Below, in pieces: positions 14,337-22,777 of a stretch of 64,000 bases of DNA. The translations under genes were made by a program, and so were the position numbers. Positions within the stretch are counted from its first letter, which is position 1. Each line of letters starts with the position of its first letter. Below the pieces are notes generated by a model that saw nothing but the letters and a program-made list of their open reading frames with translations, was not told where the DNA came from and did not search any database. The stretch comes from an uncultured Halobacteriovorax sp. (lineage in GTDB: Bacteria; Bdellovibrionota; Bacteriovoracia; Bacteriovoracales; Bacteriovoracaceae): the NCBI GenBank assembly GCA_913061265.1, contig CAJXVS010000004.1:186001-250000 (forward strand). The letters are read 5' to 3'.

Positions 14337-15362
14337 CTACATGATTTGTACGTGTCCGTGCTTCTTGGCCGCTTCTTTTTTAGCTACTCTTTTAGCTTTT
14401 TTAAGCTTACGGGCCTGGTGAGCATCTTCTTTAGCTTTTATTTCTTCTTCGTAGATTTTTCTACGGGCATCTTTCTTCGTCTCTTTGATGGCCTTCAGTG
14501 AATCATAATAAGAGTCTTTTCTGAATTTATGAAAAGTTGAATCATCCGCAGAAGTTCCATTTTGAGCTCCCTTTCTAGCGACATTCACAGTCTTCTTCAA
14601 AGAGAAGTATTCTTTAGCGCTATGAACGGCCTGTCCATTTTCATCAATACCAATAAGCTTAAGAAGTTCTTTTTTAGTAGAGATAATATAAGAACCTGGG
14701 GCAATTCCAGTAATAGGAAGACCACCAATGGCGATTCTTTTTAGCTTATCAACAGTAAGGCCAGAGCCTTCACAGATTCTTCTAATTTCTCTGTTCTTTC
14801 CATCAGTGATTCTAAACTCTAACCAAGTCTTAGTTGGAAGTTGCTTGATAACTCTTACAGACTTGGGTTTTAGAAAACCTTCCGTTGTTTGAACTCCATC
14901 TCTCATCTTTTTTAAATGCTCATGAGTAACAGATCCAAAGACTTTTACTTCGTATGTTTTTTCAATATTTGTACTTGGGTGAATGACAGTGTTGGCAAAT
15001 TCTCCGTCATTAGTAAGGATCAGCAATCCCTCTGACAGATAATCTAATCTTCCTACTGGGTAGATACGCTCGTTGAATTCTTTAACGAGATCCATAACTG
15101 TCTTTCTTCCTTCGGGGTCTGAAAGAGTAGTCATGAAACCACGTGGCTTATGAAGAACGATATAAAGCTTTTCAACTTTGTTATCAATGGCCTGACCATC
15201 AACAAAGATAGCATCGGTCTCTGGGTCAATCTTAGTTCCCATTTCCGTGATTAATCGATCGTTAACTTTTACGCGTCCTTGAAGAATTAAGGCCTCTGCC
15301 TTTCTTCGACTAGTAATTCCACAATCTGCAATAAATTTTTGTAAGCGAACAGCTCTGTTCAT
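14337..15362 (-). CDS. rluB: RluB/RsuA-family rRNA pseudouridine synthase
   Basis: The enzyme converts uridine to pseudouridine in ribosomal RNA (RluB acts at 23S 2605). The 341-residue protein has an N-terminal S4 RNA-binding domain (RLQKFIADCGITSRRKAE, residues 6-23). The synthase domain carries the catalytic Asp in GRLDYLSEG (D107). The C-terminal ~90 residues are a Lys/Ala-rich basic tail not usual for the family core. I chose the ATG at 15362 because a perfect GAGGAGAT ribosome-binding site precedes it; a TTG at 15395 lacks one. It lies downstream of scpB, a widespread gene order. RluB versus RsuA/RluE specificity is not certain. Confidence 0.92.
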   Translation of the reverse strand: MNRAVRLQKFIADCGITSRRKAEALILQGRVKVNDRLITEMGTKIDPETDAIFVDGQAIDNKVEKLYIVLHKPRGFMTTLSDPEGRKTVMDLVKEFNERIYPVGRLDYLSEGLLILTNDGEFANTVIHPSTNIEKTYEVKVFGSVTHEHLKKMRDGVQTTEGFLKPKSVRVIKQLPTKTWLEFRITDGKNREIRRICEGSGLTVDKLKRIAIGGLPITGIAPGSYIISTKKELLKLIGIDENGQAVHSAKEYFSLKKTVNVARKGAQNGTSADDSTFHKFRKDSYYDSLKAIKETKKDARRKIYEEEIKAKEDAHQARKLKKAKRVAKKEAAKKHGHVQIM

Positions 15363-15449
15363 TTGGATCTCCTCATCTGCCTCACGGCGGTTCAAGAGTT
15401 ATAAAAAGATATAACTTGGGGGCGAATCTATGCCGCCCCACGCGTTATG

Positions 15450-16910
15450 TCAATTTAGGTCTTCTTCCTTTGTCTCTAGATCAGATAGATCCTCTCCAAG
15501 AAAGGAAAGGTCGATATCGAGCTCGTCGGCTTTATCAATAATATCATGGGTTTTAGCCTCTAACTCATCCTCTTTATCTTCAATCTTTTGCTGACCAAGA
15601 CCTAGCTCTTCTTTAAGAACTTCGTCTACCTCTTCAAGCTTTTCACCTGTTAGACGCTCAAAGGCCTCATCTAAAGCTGCTGATAACTCAGCTTCTTCAT
15701 CTTCATCATCCCCTTTTAAAAGATCCATGCCTAAGACTTCTTCATCTCGGATTGGCTCCCCAGTATCAAGGTCGATCATCTCAAATTCTTCATCAAGAAG
15801 TTCATCATCTTCTTCAGGCACATTAAATGGACCGGCCGTTAGATCTCTAATAACTTGAGGATCAGTTACAGCAGTCATTAGTTCTGATTCGATAGAGGCT
15901 TTGTTCTCTACGATGATCATTTGGTTATTTACGTATTCTTCTAGAAGGTCAAAAGCGCTTCTCGCCTCTTCACCATCTTCAGCTTTATTTTTCTTCTTAT
16001 CTTGAGCGTTCAAAGACTTAATAAAATCAGTATCTGAAGCGATCATTTTAATAGACTCACTTAACTCTTCAAGCTCTTCCATTTCTTCGAACTTAAATCT
16101 TTCTTTATCACCCTCTTGAACGATGTTCTTAATATCAGACATCTTAGATGTCTTCACTTTACTCATCTCTTCAACTTCATGTTCAGGAGGAAGTTGTGAG
16201 AGATCTGCTAAGTTAAATACTTCTAAGAATTCAGGAGTTGTTCCATAAAGAACAGGTCTTCCCATCTCATCAGATCGACCTGCAACCTTAACAAGTCTTT
16301 TATCCATTAACCCACGAACAATATGACCACTATCAACACCTCTAATTTTATCAACTTCAATCTTCGAACAAGGTTGCTTGTAAGCGATAATCGCTAGAAC
16401 CTCTAGAGCCGTTGGAGTTAGAACAAGAGAGTTAACTTTAAAAAGGTCTTGAACATACTTTGAGTAAGTCGCTTTAGTTCTGTACTGATACCCTTCAGCT
16501 ACTTCAACAAGACGAATCCCATGACCAGGAATTTCATAACTCTCCATTAAATTTTCAAGTGCTTCGTGAACAACTCTAAGAGGAAGATCTTCATCAATTA
16601 GTTTTCTAATTCTTTCAAGAGAAACTGGCTTATCACCCATAAAGACGATTGTTTCAATGGCGCCTTTAAGAGATTCTTCATTAAGCCCTGTTCTGGCCTG
16701 CCATAGTTTATCTTCTTGTAAGTCAGGATCAAAAAAGTCTAAATCAAGAGCGAAGTTCTTCTCATCAAGCTCAGCTTCAGTTTCAATTTCATCAGACTCT
16801 TCTTGAGCCAATTCCATTGGAACCTCATCCCCAGGATAAAGAGCATCAAGCCCTTCAGGGAAAAGTGGTTCGATCATTTCAAATTCTTCAACGTTTAGTG
16901 TGTCTTCCAT
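15450..16910 (-). CDS. scpB: Segregation and condensation protein B with long acidic tails
   Basis: ScpB is the winged-helix dimer of the SMC-ScpAB condensin complex. The conserved core (about residues 75-265) includes ETIVFMGDKPVS, TPTALEVLAIIAYKQP and GRPVLYGTTPEFLE. At 486 residues it is more than twice the usual ~200. An acidic N-terminal extension of about 70 residues and an acidic C-terminal extension of about 220 residues, rich in Asp, Glu and Leu, account for the difference. It starts 12 nt after scpA. The tails could be disordered interaction regions. Confidence 0.93.
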   Translation of the reverse strand: MEDTLNVEEFEMIEPLFPEGLDALYPGDEVPMELAQEESDEIETEAELDEKNFALDLDFFDPDLQEDKLWQARTGLNEESLKGAIETIVFMGDKPVSLERIRKLIDEDLPLRVVHEALENLMESYEIPGHGIRLVEVAEGYQYRTKATYSKYVQDLFKVNSLVLTPTALEVLAIIAYKQPCSKIEVDKIRGVDSGHIVRGLMDKRLVKVAGRSDEMGRPVLYGTTPEFLEVFNLADLSQLPPEHEVEEMSKVKTSKMSDIKNIVQEGDKERFKFEEMEELEELSESIKMIASDTDFIKSLNAQDKKKNKAEDGEEARSAFDLLEEYVNNQMIIVENKASIESELMTAVTDPQVIRDLTAGPFNVPEEDDELLDEEFEMIDLDTGEPIRDEEVLGMDLLKGDDEDEEAELSAALDEAFERLTGEKLEEVDEVLKEELGLGQQKIEDKEDELEAKTHDIIDKADELDIDLSFLGEDLSDLETKEEDLN

Positions 16911-16922
16911 AAGTGTCTCGTC

Positions 16923-17873
16923 CTACTGAAGGATTATATTGTCATTGTCTGTGTTGTCGTTTTTTTCTAATTCTACTTGAGGTAGATCTGGTAACTGAGT
17001 TTCTGATTTTTCAAAAGCTGCTGCTGCCATTTCTTTTAAAGATTCAGCATTGATCTCTTCACCAACTTGAAGCCCTTCTTCTTCGTCCTCATCTTCAAAT
17101 CCATTTGCCTGCTCTGGATTAAAGTCTTCTAAGTCTTTTGTTACATTGACGAAGATATTAGACATGGCTTCGTTTTGAGAGATCTCAACTCTATGAAGTC
17201 TTGCAAGTTCAAGAAGAGAAATAAAAGTGATCACAATATTATCTATTGATCTCTCTCCGTCATGATCTAGAAGAGTTTCAAAGTCAGTCTTGTTTCCAAC
17301 TTTTAAATATGATTTTAAGAATTCTAGTTTTTCTTTAATTGAAAGGCGGTCTCTTTTGATAACCGTATATTTCTTTCTCTCTTTTTGCATGAGTTCAATC
17401 ATGGCACCAGTTAACTCATCAAGCTCTAAAGGAGTCAGGATTGAATTGATAATGGCTTTTCTATTTACTTTAGGCTTACAGAAGATTTCATAACCTTTCT
17501 TAGGAAGCTCCCATAGGGCCTCACCCATCTTTTGAAAATGTTGTAATTCTTCAAGTCTACGAACAAGTTCTGACTGACTTGTAATATTTAACTCTCCAGA
17601 ACCATCAAGGCCTTCTTGGAGTCTTCCCATTTCTTCGTCAGTGACACAGTTCTTTGATTTCAAAAAGAGAAGCGTGGCCGCGAGGTATAGATAATCTCCA
17701 GCAACATCAAAGTTAAGCTCTCTCATTCCTGCAAGATAGCTTAAGTACTGTTGAGTAATTTTAGTTAGGTCGAGTTCTCTAACATCCATCTCTTCTTTTT
17801 GAACAAGAAGTAATAGAAGTGCTAGAGGCCCGTCAAAATGATCCGTTTTGACCTGTATACTAGTGTCTAACAT
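16923..17873 (-). CDS. scpA: Segregation and condensation protein A
   Basis: ScpA is the kleisin that bridges SMC heads in the bacterial condensin. The 316-residue protein has the N-terminal FDGPLALLLLLVQKEEMD motif, the internal YLYLAATLLFLKSKNC segment and the C-terminal winged-helix part (ITFISLLELARLHRVE). It extends into an acidic tail of about 70 residues after the conserved end, echoing the acidic tails of ScpB. It lies 17 nt downstream of the M50 protease gene and 12 nt before scpB, one operon. Confidence 0.94.
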   Translation of the reverse strand: MLDTSIQVKTDHFDGPLALLLLLVQKEEMDVRELDLTKITQQYLSYLAGMRELNFDVAGDYLYLAATLLFLKSKNCVTDEEMGRLQEGLDGSGELNITSQSELVRRLEELQHFQKMGEALWELPKKGYEIFCKPKVNRKAIINSILTPLELDELTGAMIELMQKERKKYTVIKRDRLSIKEKLEFLKSYLKVGNKTDFETLLDHDGERSIDNIVITFISLLELARLHRVEISQNEAMSNIFVNVTKDLEDFNPEQANGFEDEDEEEGLQVGEEINAESLKEMAAAAFEKSETQLPDLPQVELEKNDNTDNDNIILQ

Positions 17874-17890
17874 GTGTCTCTCTCATTTTA

Positions 17891-18547
17891 TTAACCTAAG
17901 AGGTTAATAAACAAACTTGTCATTCCATTGCCCATCATGAGCGCCGGAGCCATTATGTAACTTAATGCAGGCGTCATCCAAAGGATGACTATAAATAAAA
18001 ATGTAAAACGTTGTAGCTCTTCATACTTTCTCGCTTGTTCGTAATCTAAAAAAGTCGAGACCATCTTAGACCCATCAAGGGGCGGAAAAGGAATAAGGTT
18101 AAAAACAGCTAGAATGATATTGATATAGATTGATGATTGAAGCATCCCTAACACAACCGTGTTAAAGCCAAAATTTGAATTAACTTGTGTGTAGAGAATG
18201 GCCAAAAGGAGTGAGCTTAGTATCGCTAGAACAATATTTGCGATCGGCCCTGCGAAGCTAACCCAAAAGATTCCTTTATTAATATTCTTAAATTTTCTTG
18301 GATCAACAGGTACTGGCTTGGCCCAACCAAACATAGTCCCGCCCATAGCAATTCCGACTAAAGGGAAGATTATTGTTCCCACTAAATCGTAGTGAACAAC
18401 TGGATTCATGGAAAGGCGTCCCATCCTTTCAGCGGTATCGTCACCAAATTTCTTGGCCGTCCACGCATGTGCCCATTCATGGAAAACAATTCCAAGTAAA
18501 AAGCCCGGAAGGGCGGTGGCTAAACGAAGTACGATATTTCCATCCAT
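17891..18547 (-). CDS. Site-2 protease family (M50) membrane metallopeptidase
   Basis: The 218-residue polytopic membrane protein has the zinc motif HEWAH (H23, E24, H27) in the first helix and the third-ligand segment NLIPFPPLDG (D158) near the end. It belongs to the small YwhC-type M50 group that commonly precedes scpA. These enzymes cleave membrane-embedded substrates; the substrate is unknown. I favour the ATG at 18547 over a TTG at 18556; neither has a clear ribosome-binding site. It heads the M50-scpA-scpB-rluB operon. Confidence 0.9.
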   Translation of the reverse strand: MDGNIVLRLATALPGFLLGIVFHEWAHAWTAKKFGDDTAERMGRLSMNPVVHYDLVGTIIFPLVGIAMGGTMFGWAKPVPVDPRKFKNINKGIFWVSFAGPIANIVLAILSSLLLAILYTQVNSNFGFNTVVLGMLQSSIYINIILAVFNLIPFPPLDGSKMVSTFLDYEQARKYEELQRFTFLFIVILWMTPALSYIMAPALMMGNGMTSLFINLLG

Positions 18548-18668
18548 AGAGGTCAACTATAACAAGGGCTCTTCAATGAGACAACGAAACATGGCCGACA
18601 GAAGGACCTGAAAACCTAAAGATTTTAATCTCTTAACGCATCGAAACTGGTGTTAGAAATAGTTTTTT

Positions 18669-19901
18669 TTAAGCCGCGTCGCAAAAGCCGTTGGACTGCA
18701 CTGCAATAAATCGCACAAACTCTTCCAATTCTTTACACTGCCCGAAGTTATAACGCTTAAAGATTCCTCGAACGGTTTCTTCACGGTCATCGACTAGAAA
18801 CAATTCCATTTCTAATTCTTTATAGGGCAGCCTTATCTTTAAGTTTCGATTTCCAATAGGAAGATCTCCAGACATGGACTTATTAAGCATGATTCCGGCC
18901 GTTGAAATATTAACAATATTCACGGGAAAGAATGATCCAGAGCCTTCTATAATAGTAAGGTCATCAACCTCGTAACGTGGCTCTAACCTTTGAATCATGA
19001 CCGGGTACTCTGAACGGTTGAATACCTTTACGCCAGAGGTACCATTGATAGGCACGCCTGCTAAGAATTTCTTATAAAGCTTAGAGGTTAGTTTTTTATT
19101 TTCACAAGTAGAGATATGATCGGCATTTTTTAAGATACCAAAAGTGCTATTCGGACACATCCTTGCCACTTCAAAACATTCAGCCGGTGTTGTAAAGTTA
19201 TCATACTCCCCTACTAAGATTAAGGTTTCACAGGTTGGGCCTTCTGGTAGTTTCTCTAATGAGAGAAGCCTCCTTGTTGAAGCTTCGTACCTACATAACT
19301 CTAAGGCCTCAAGCTTCATCATATTTCGGTAAAGCCCTTGTTGTAGCAATTGAGAGCCTTTAATCTCATGCCTTCTATAAAAATTAAGAAGGTTTAAGAC
19401 TATGCCAGCGCTAAACTCTTCAATCTTTCCCTCATTCACAGAGATGATGCTTTCTTCTAATAAAAGCCTAATTGATTCACGAACCTTTGGAGTTGTTCCT
19501 CCAAGGATAAGCTTCTCAGTTCTATTCGGGTACTTTGAGGCGTAAGAAAAGGCTATGGCAGAAGCAAAAGAAGAGGCCACAGGAGTGATCTTCTCTATCC
19601 CCATTTGATCCATAAATTGGCAGAGTATATCGGCCAGGTCCTCAAAAGAGAGGTCACTCCCAGTATCGCTATTACTTCCAAATCCAGGGAGATCGACTAA
19701 AAGGATGGGGTGAACATCACTAAGCAGCTCTACGTCCTTTTTAAAGGAATGAAACTTTTGAAAAGCCCCTCCTAAGAAGACGATTGGACTTTTATGGCAA
19801 GTCTTTGGTCTAGAGAAGTTTAGGTATTGGATTTCTCTTCCATTAATAACTACTTTTAAAGGTGGTCTATCGAAAGAATCCATTGAGACAAGTGGTTTCA
19901 T
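18669..19901 (-). CDS. Alpha/beta-hydrolase fused to a C-terminal PilZ (c-di-GMP) domain
   Basis: The product has 410 residues. Residues about 35-280 form an alpha/beta-hydrolase: a nucleophile elbow with Ser111 in ASSFA (instead of GxSxG), Asp in GEYDNF (D234) and His in NADHIS (H262), so the triad is complete. Residues about 300-405 form a PilZ domain with both c-di-GMP-binding motifs, RLEPR (R305, R309) and NISTAG (N331, S333, G336). The obvious reading is a hydrolase activated or relocalised by c-di-GMP. The substrate is unknown and could be a lipid, ester or thioester. No signal peptide is present, so it is cytoplasmic. The gene is monocistronic, about 120 nt before the M50 gene on the same strand. 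Confidence 0.88.
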   Translation of the reverse strand: MKPLVSMDSFDRPPLKVVINGREIQYLNFSRPKTCHKSPIVFLGGAFQKFHSFKKDVELLSDVHPILLVDLPGFGSNSDTGSDLSFEDLADILCQFMDQMGIEKITPVASSFASAIAFSYASKYPNRTEKLILGGTTPKVRESIRLLLEESIISVNEGKIEEFSAGIVLNLLNFYRRHEIKGSQLLQQGLYRNMMKLEALELCRYEASTRRLLSLEKLPEGPTCETLILVGEYDNFTTPAECFEVARMCPNSTFGILKNADHISTCENKKLTSKLYKKFLAGVPINGTSGVKVFNRSEYPVMIQRLEPRYEVDDLTIIEGSGSFFPVNIVNISTAGIMLNKSMSGDLPIGNRNLKIRLPYKELEMELFLVDDREETVRGIFKRYNFGQCKELEEFVRFIAVQSNGFCDAA

Positions 19902-20076
19902 CTTGGGTATCCCTTAAGAACGAGAGAGCATTATATTGGATCAACGTACAGAAAGCATTTCTCAAGATCACTTTATCAATTGGAGAGATCGGGTCAACAC
20001 ACCGAATCACTATAATTTAACTCAAATATAAAACAGCTATTTAGAGACCTGCTGCCCATCATGTAGGGCGAATAAG

Positions 20077-20085
20077 TGATATACT
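20077..20085 (+). promoter_or_regulatory. Extended -10 promoter with almost no leader
   Basis: TGA-TATACT (20077-20085) matches an extended -10 element (TGnTATAAT with 5 of 6 in the hexamer). Transcription would start about 20092, only about 6 nt before the ATG at 20098, which lacks a Shine-Dalgarno sequence. No -35 match is seen, which is normal for extended -10 promoters. Confidence 0.4.
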
Positions 20086-20097
20086 CTAAATAACAAA

Positions 20098-21105
20098 ATG
20101 CGACTCTTTATCTGCTTAATATTGATCTACTCAGCTCCCATCTTTTCTCAAGATGATCTTCTCGCTGATTCACTTTCCGAAGAGATTGAAGCAAGTGACT
20201 TTTCCCTCATTGATAAGCTCTCCGACGAAGAAGATCAGTCACAAAAATTGGCCATCAGAGAACAGTATTATTCTGAAAGAGAAAAGCCATGGTCCCCAGT
20301 TCCCTTTAGAGCACTGATTCTTAAAGGAACTCGTCTCATTGATTTGAAGACTGAAAAAGTCTATTTCACTTCGTCTGATATTTACGCCTACGCGCAAGAA
20401 GAAACCAGAGGAAGTCAGCTAAGCTACATCCTTACTAAAGATAAGATCGCCAAGTATAAGACTTTTACAAAGAACCTAAGGTCTATCGAGACAGATGTAA
20501 CTTTGTACCCCAAAGTAAATCCTAATAATGTTTATATCTCTCAAGAAAAGCATCAAACTATAGACCCTTCGCTAAAGATTGAGACTCATTTAACCTTTCA
20601 TGCCGAGGCCATTAGTAATTCATATTTTGCTGATATTTATGGGGGTACAGAAACCCTCTCAACTGCTAATCGGTTTCAATCAAAGACTTATTATAACTCT
20701 CTTCTCCCAGTGGACTTTGGTCTTTCCCTCAGTTTCCAAACGGGGCTTTGGAATGAAGCCGATAATCCTGTAAGCTGGAAGTCCGGTTCCTTCGGGCCTT
20801 CTTTGAGATGGCGGTTCGGCAAATGGGGAAAGTTAAAGATGAACACTAAGGTTGGAGTTGAAAGGTCTTTTAACTTTAAAGCTGTCAGAGGCGATACGAT
20901 TAATGAATTCTCTAGTCTTTCCTATGACATTGAGCTTGAGGCTTCTTATGATAGCCCTATCGGCCCGATATTATTTGGTTGGGGATTTAGAAGGATGACA
21001 TGGCAATTAGAGACCTCTCAGTTCTCTTCAAATTTTAAAGATGATAAACAAGAACTCACCAGTACGAGTTTATTTTTAGGTTATAGGTTAGATTTTGAAA
21101 TTTAA
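20098..21105 (+). CDS. Secreted, probably outer-membrane beta-barrel-like protein
   Basis: The product has 335 residues and a signal peptide (MRLFICLILIYSAPIFSQ). The first ~90 mature residues are acidic and polar. From about residue 160 the chain shows alternating amphipathic strands ending in aromatic residues (for example LSFQTGLW, LRWRFGKWGKL, FGWGFRRMTW, TSLFLGYRLDFEI), the pattern of an outer-membrane beta-barrel, and it ends close to a strand. No specific family is recognised. It overlaps the next gene by 11 nt, so the two are coupled. Confidence 0.7.
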   Translation: MRLFICLILIYSAPIFSQDDLLADSLSEEIEASDFSLIDKLSDEEDQSQKLAIREQYYSEREKPWSPVPFRALILKGTRLIDLKTEKVYFTSSDIYAYAQEETRGSQLSYILTKDKIAKYKTFTKNLRSIETDVTLYPKVNPNNVYISQEKHQTIDPSLKIETHLTFHAEAISNSYFADIYGGTETLSTANRFQSKTYYNSLLPVDFGLSLSFQTGLWNEADNPVSWKSGSFGPSLRWRFGKWGKLKMNTKVGVERSFNFKAVRGDTINEFSSLSYDIELEASYDSPIGPILFGWGFRRMTWQLETSQFSSNFKDDKQELTSTSLFLGYRLDFEI

Positions 21106-22180
21106 TTTTATTCTTCTTTTCTCTTTATTTTCCCTCTCGCTTCATGCTGGAGAAGCCGTTGTTATTGTACTTGAAACCGCCCTCTATAAAGAGAATGATG
21201 CCAATTCAAAAGTCCTTCAACTAGCCAGAAAAAATCAAACGGTATGGATACATGACAGCGAATTTGGAGACTCTCCACTTTCTCCTGACTATAGCTCAAT
21301 GAATAATGCTACCGAACTTCGCGCCATCAAGAATGAGAACTTTTTAGACAGCCAACGAAAGTCCGGCTTCTTTGAGACCATGGATAGGAATGGCAAGACA
21401 GCTTTTATAAAACGTAGCCATGTTAAGCTCATTTATAAAGACGATCGAGAGTACCTCTCAAATGTTAATCCCTTTATAGAAGATCCTACGGACTACCGCT
21501 TAGAAGAGCCTCTTCCTAGGAGTTATCCTTTTACTGATGTTGATAAAAGAAGAGCCTTTATTCAAACTGTCTTTGGCCCTGCCGTCCGCTCTCGTTATGA
21601 ATATGAAGGAAACATCGCCTCCACTGATCGCTCTTTAAGAAAAGGAATTGCCGTCGGTTACGCAAAGAAAGTGAGTTGGGATAATGAAAATAGATTCTAC
21701 CTTGGTGGCTACGGTCATGTTCTCACTTCAGAAGCCAACTATACTTTCACAAGTGGCGAGCATGACTTTACTAGAGAAATTAGTTATCAAGTCTCTCTTG
21801 GACCTTACTTAAGCTACGACGTTCATAGGCAAGAAGATTGGCTTATCAACGTAGGTGGTGGATTTAATATTAACTGGAACCGCTACTTCGTGAAGATCAA
21901 CAACCTAACTCTCAAACAGGCGAGTGAAGAAAGATTGTTTCAAGGCTTTAGCATCTCCCCTAGAGTGTTTTCTGAATTTCATTGGAGAGATGTCCTCATC
22001 CAAGACCTCGATCTAGTTTTTGGAATAGACATGCAGTTTCATTCTGCACAAACCTATAAAGCTAAAAGCGCCCCCGTTAACCCAGATATTTGGGAGTACA
22101 ATGATTCTTTAGATTACAATGTAGTCTCCCCTTCCGCTGGGATCTTAACCTTCCTTGTTGGCATCCAATCTAGTTACTAA
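21095..22180 (+). CDS. Secreted SH3-like plus beta-barrel-like protein
   Basis: The product has 361 residues and a signal peptide (MKFNFILLFSLFSLSLHA) starting at TTG 21095, which overlaps the upstream stop by 11 nt. Mature residues about 20-115 resemble a bacterial SH3-like fold (VVIVLETALYKENDANSKVL, then KTAFIKRSHVKLI). Residues about 150-361 show amphipathic strands (KGIAVGYAKKVSW, FYLGGYGHV, WLINVGGGFNINW) like an outer-membrane barrel, and the chain ends VGIQSSY. This could be a cell-wall-contacting outer-membrane protein that works with the product of 20098-21105. Function unknown. Confidence 0.7.
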   Translation: MKFNFILLFSLFSLSLHAGEAVVIVLETALYKENDANSKVLQLARKNQTVWIHDSEFGDSPLSPDYSSMNNATELRAIKNENFLDSQRKSGFFETMDRNGKTAFIKRSHVKLIYKDDREYLSNVNPFIEDPTDYRLEEPLPRSYPFTDVDKRRAFIQTVFGPAVRSRYEYEGNIASTDRSLRKGIAVGYAKKVSWDNENRFYLGGYGHVLTSEANYTFTSGEHDFTREISYQVSLGPYLSYDVHRQEDWLINVGGGFNINWNRYFVKINNLTLKQASEERLFQGFSISPRVFSEFHWRDVLIQDLDLVFGIDMQFHSAQTYKAKSAPVNPDIWEYNDSLDYNVVSPSAGILTFLVGIQSSY

Positions 22181-22251
22181 AAAACTAATTCACTCCAGTA
22201 TTTAGTTAGTAAATGTCTATATTTTCAACAGTTTAAAAAGAAAAAAATGTC

Positions 22252-22279
22252 TAAAGTTTATACAAAATTCTCTCGATAA
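22252..22279 (+). promoter_or_regulatory. Sigma-28 (FliA)-like promoter
   Basis: A perfect -35 TAAAGTTT (22252-22259) is followed by a 12 nt spacer (consensus 11) and CTCGATAA (22272-22279, 6 of 8 of GCCGATAA). The predicted start is about 55 nt before the ATG at 22341. It resembles the stronger site at 13271-13297, which also precedes a tiny unknown gene. Confidence 0.5.
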
Positions 22280-22340
22280 GTTAATTACAACGGATAAACC
22301 AACTCAGGATGAGATGGTCCAGGCATTCCAGGAGGGAAGC

Positions 22341-22538
22341 ATGCAAAACGATAGAGAAGTTCTTTTTCAAAAACTAGGTAACACTTGGTACGTATTCACT
22401 GAAACTCAGAACGACATTGTTTACTCTGCCCTACCAGAAGGTATGAATCCTCATACGACAAAACTAGAATTATTTGAAGTCATCGAAGACCATATGGAAA
22501 AAGTAGCTGGGCATTATAATGCGGAAGTAGCAGCTTAA
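22341..22538 (+). CDS. Very small protein, candidate sigma-28 regulon member
   Basis: The product has 65 residues, is acidic and carries no signal peptide. It contains the segment NTWYVFTETQNDIVYSALPEGM and a helical, acidic C-terminus. I chose the ATG at 22341 because AGGAGG (22330-22335) is well placed. It is followed 2 nt later by another very small gene, so the two form a unit behind a sigma-28-like promoter. Family not recognised. Confidence 0.7.
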   Translation: MQNDREVLFQKLGNTWYVFTETQNDIVYSALPEGMNPHTTKLELFEVIEDHMEKVAGHYNAEVAA

Positions 22539-22540
22539 CC

Positions 22541-22726
22541 ATGGGAGTCAAAAAACTTCAGCGTCTCTTTAATGGAGGCGCAGCAGCTAATAATATTGGG
22601 GATAAGGAAGAGGTTGAGCAGTATCAAAAGATAATTGCTGAGAAGCTTCGTGACCCCGAGATGGCCAAGAAAGCCGCCATGATTATTGAGCGCATGCTAA
22701 AAGAAAAAATGAATAGTAACAAATAA
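22541..22726 (+). CDS. Very small helical protein
   Basis: The 61-residue product is mostly helical with many Lys and Glu and several Met near the C-terminus (KLRDPEMAKKAAMIIERMLKEK), reminiscent of small regulators but without a recognised family. It begins 2 nt after the previous stop, which implies translational coupling. A terminator-like hairpin follows at 22754-22777. Confidence 0.62.
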   Translation: MGVKKLQRLFNGGAAANNIGDKEEVEQYQKIIAEKLRDPEMAKKAAMIIERMLKEKMNSNK

Positions 22727-22753
22727 GTGCCTATTTTATTTCTCAGTGATAAG

Positions 22754-22777
22754 CTCCAATTCTAACTTGGAGTTTTT
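22754..22777 (+). terminator. Terminator-like hairpin that also carries the next gene's ribosome-binding site
   Basis: CTCCAA (22754-22759) pairs with TTGGAG (22767-22772), loop 7 nt, then TTTTT (22773-22777) immediately before the ATG at 22778. GGAG in the 3' arm is the only Shine-Dalgarno candidate for the aminotransferase gene, so closing the hairpin would hide it. The structure could terminate the upstream transcript, regulate translation, or both. Confidence 0.55.

Noticed and set aside
18636-18646. ACGCATCGAAA shared with the minus strand near 10562 and, in part, with 40334
   Set aside because: Orientation relative to genes is inconsistent among the three places and the match is only 8-11 bases, so it may be chance.
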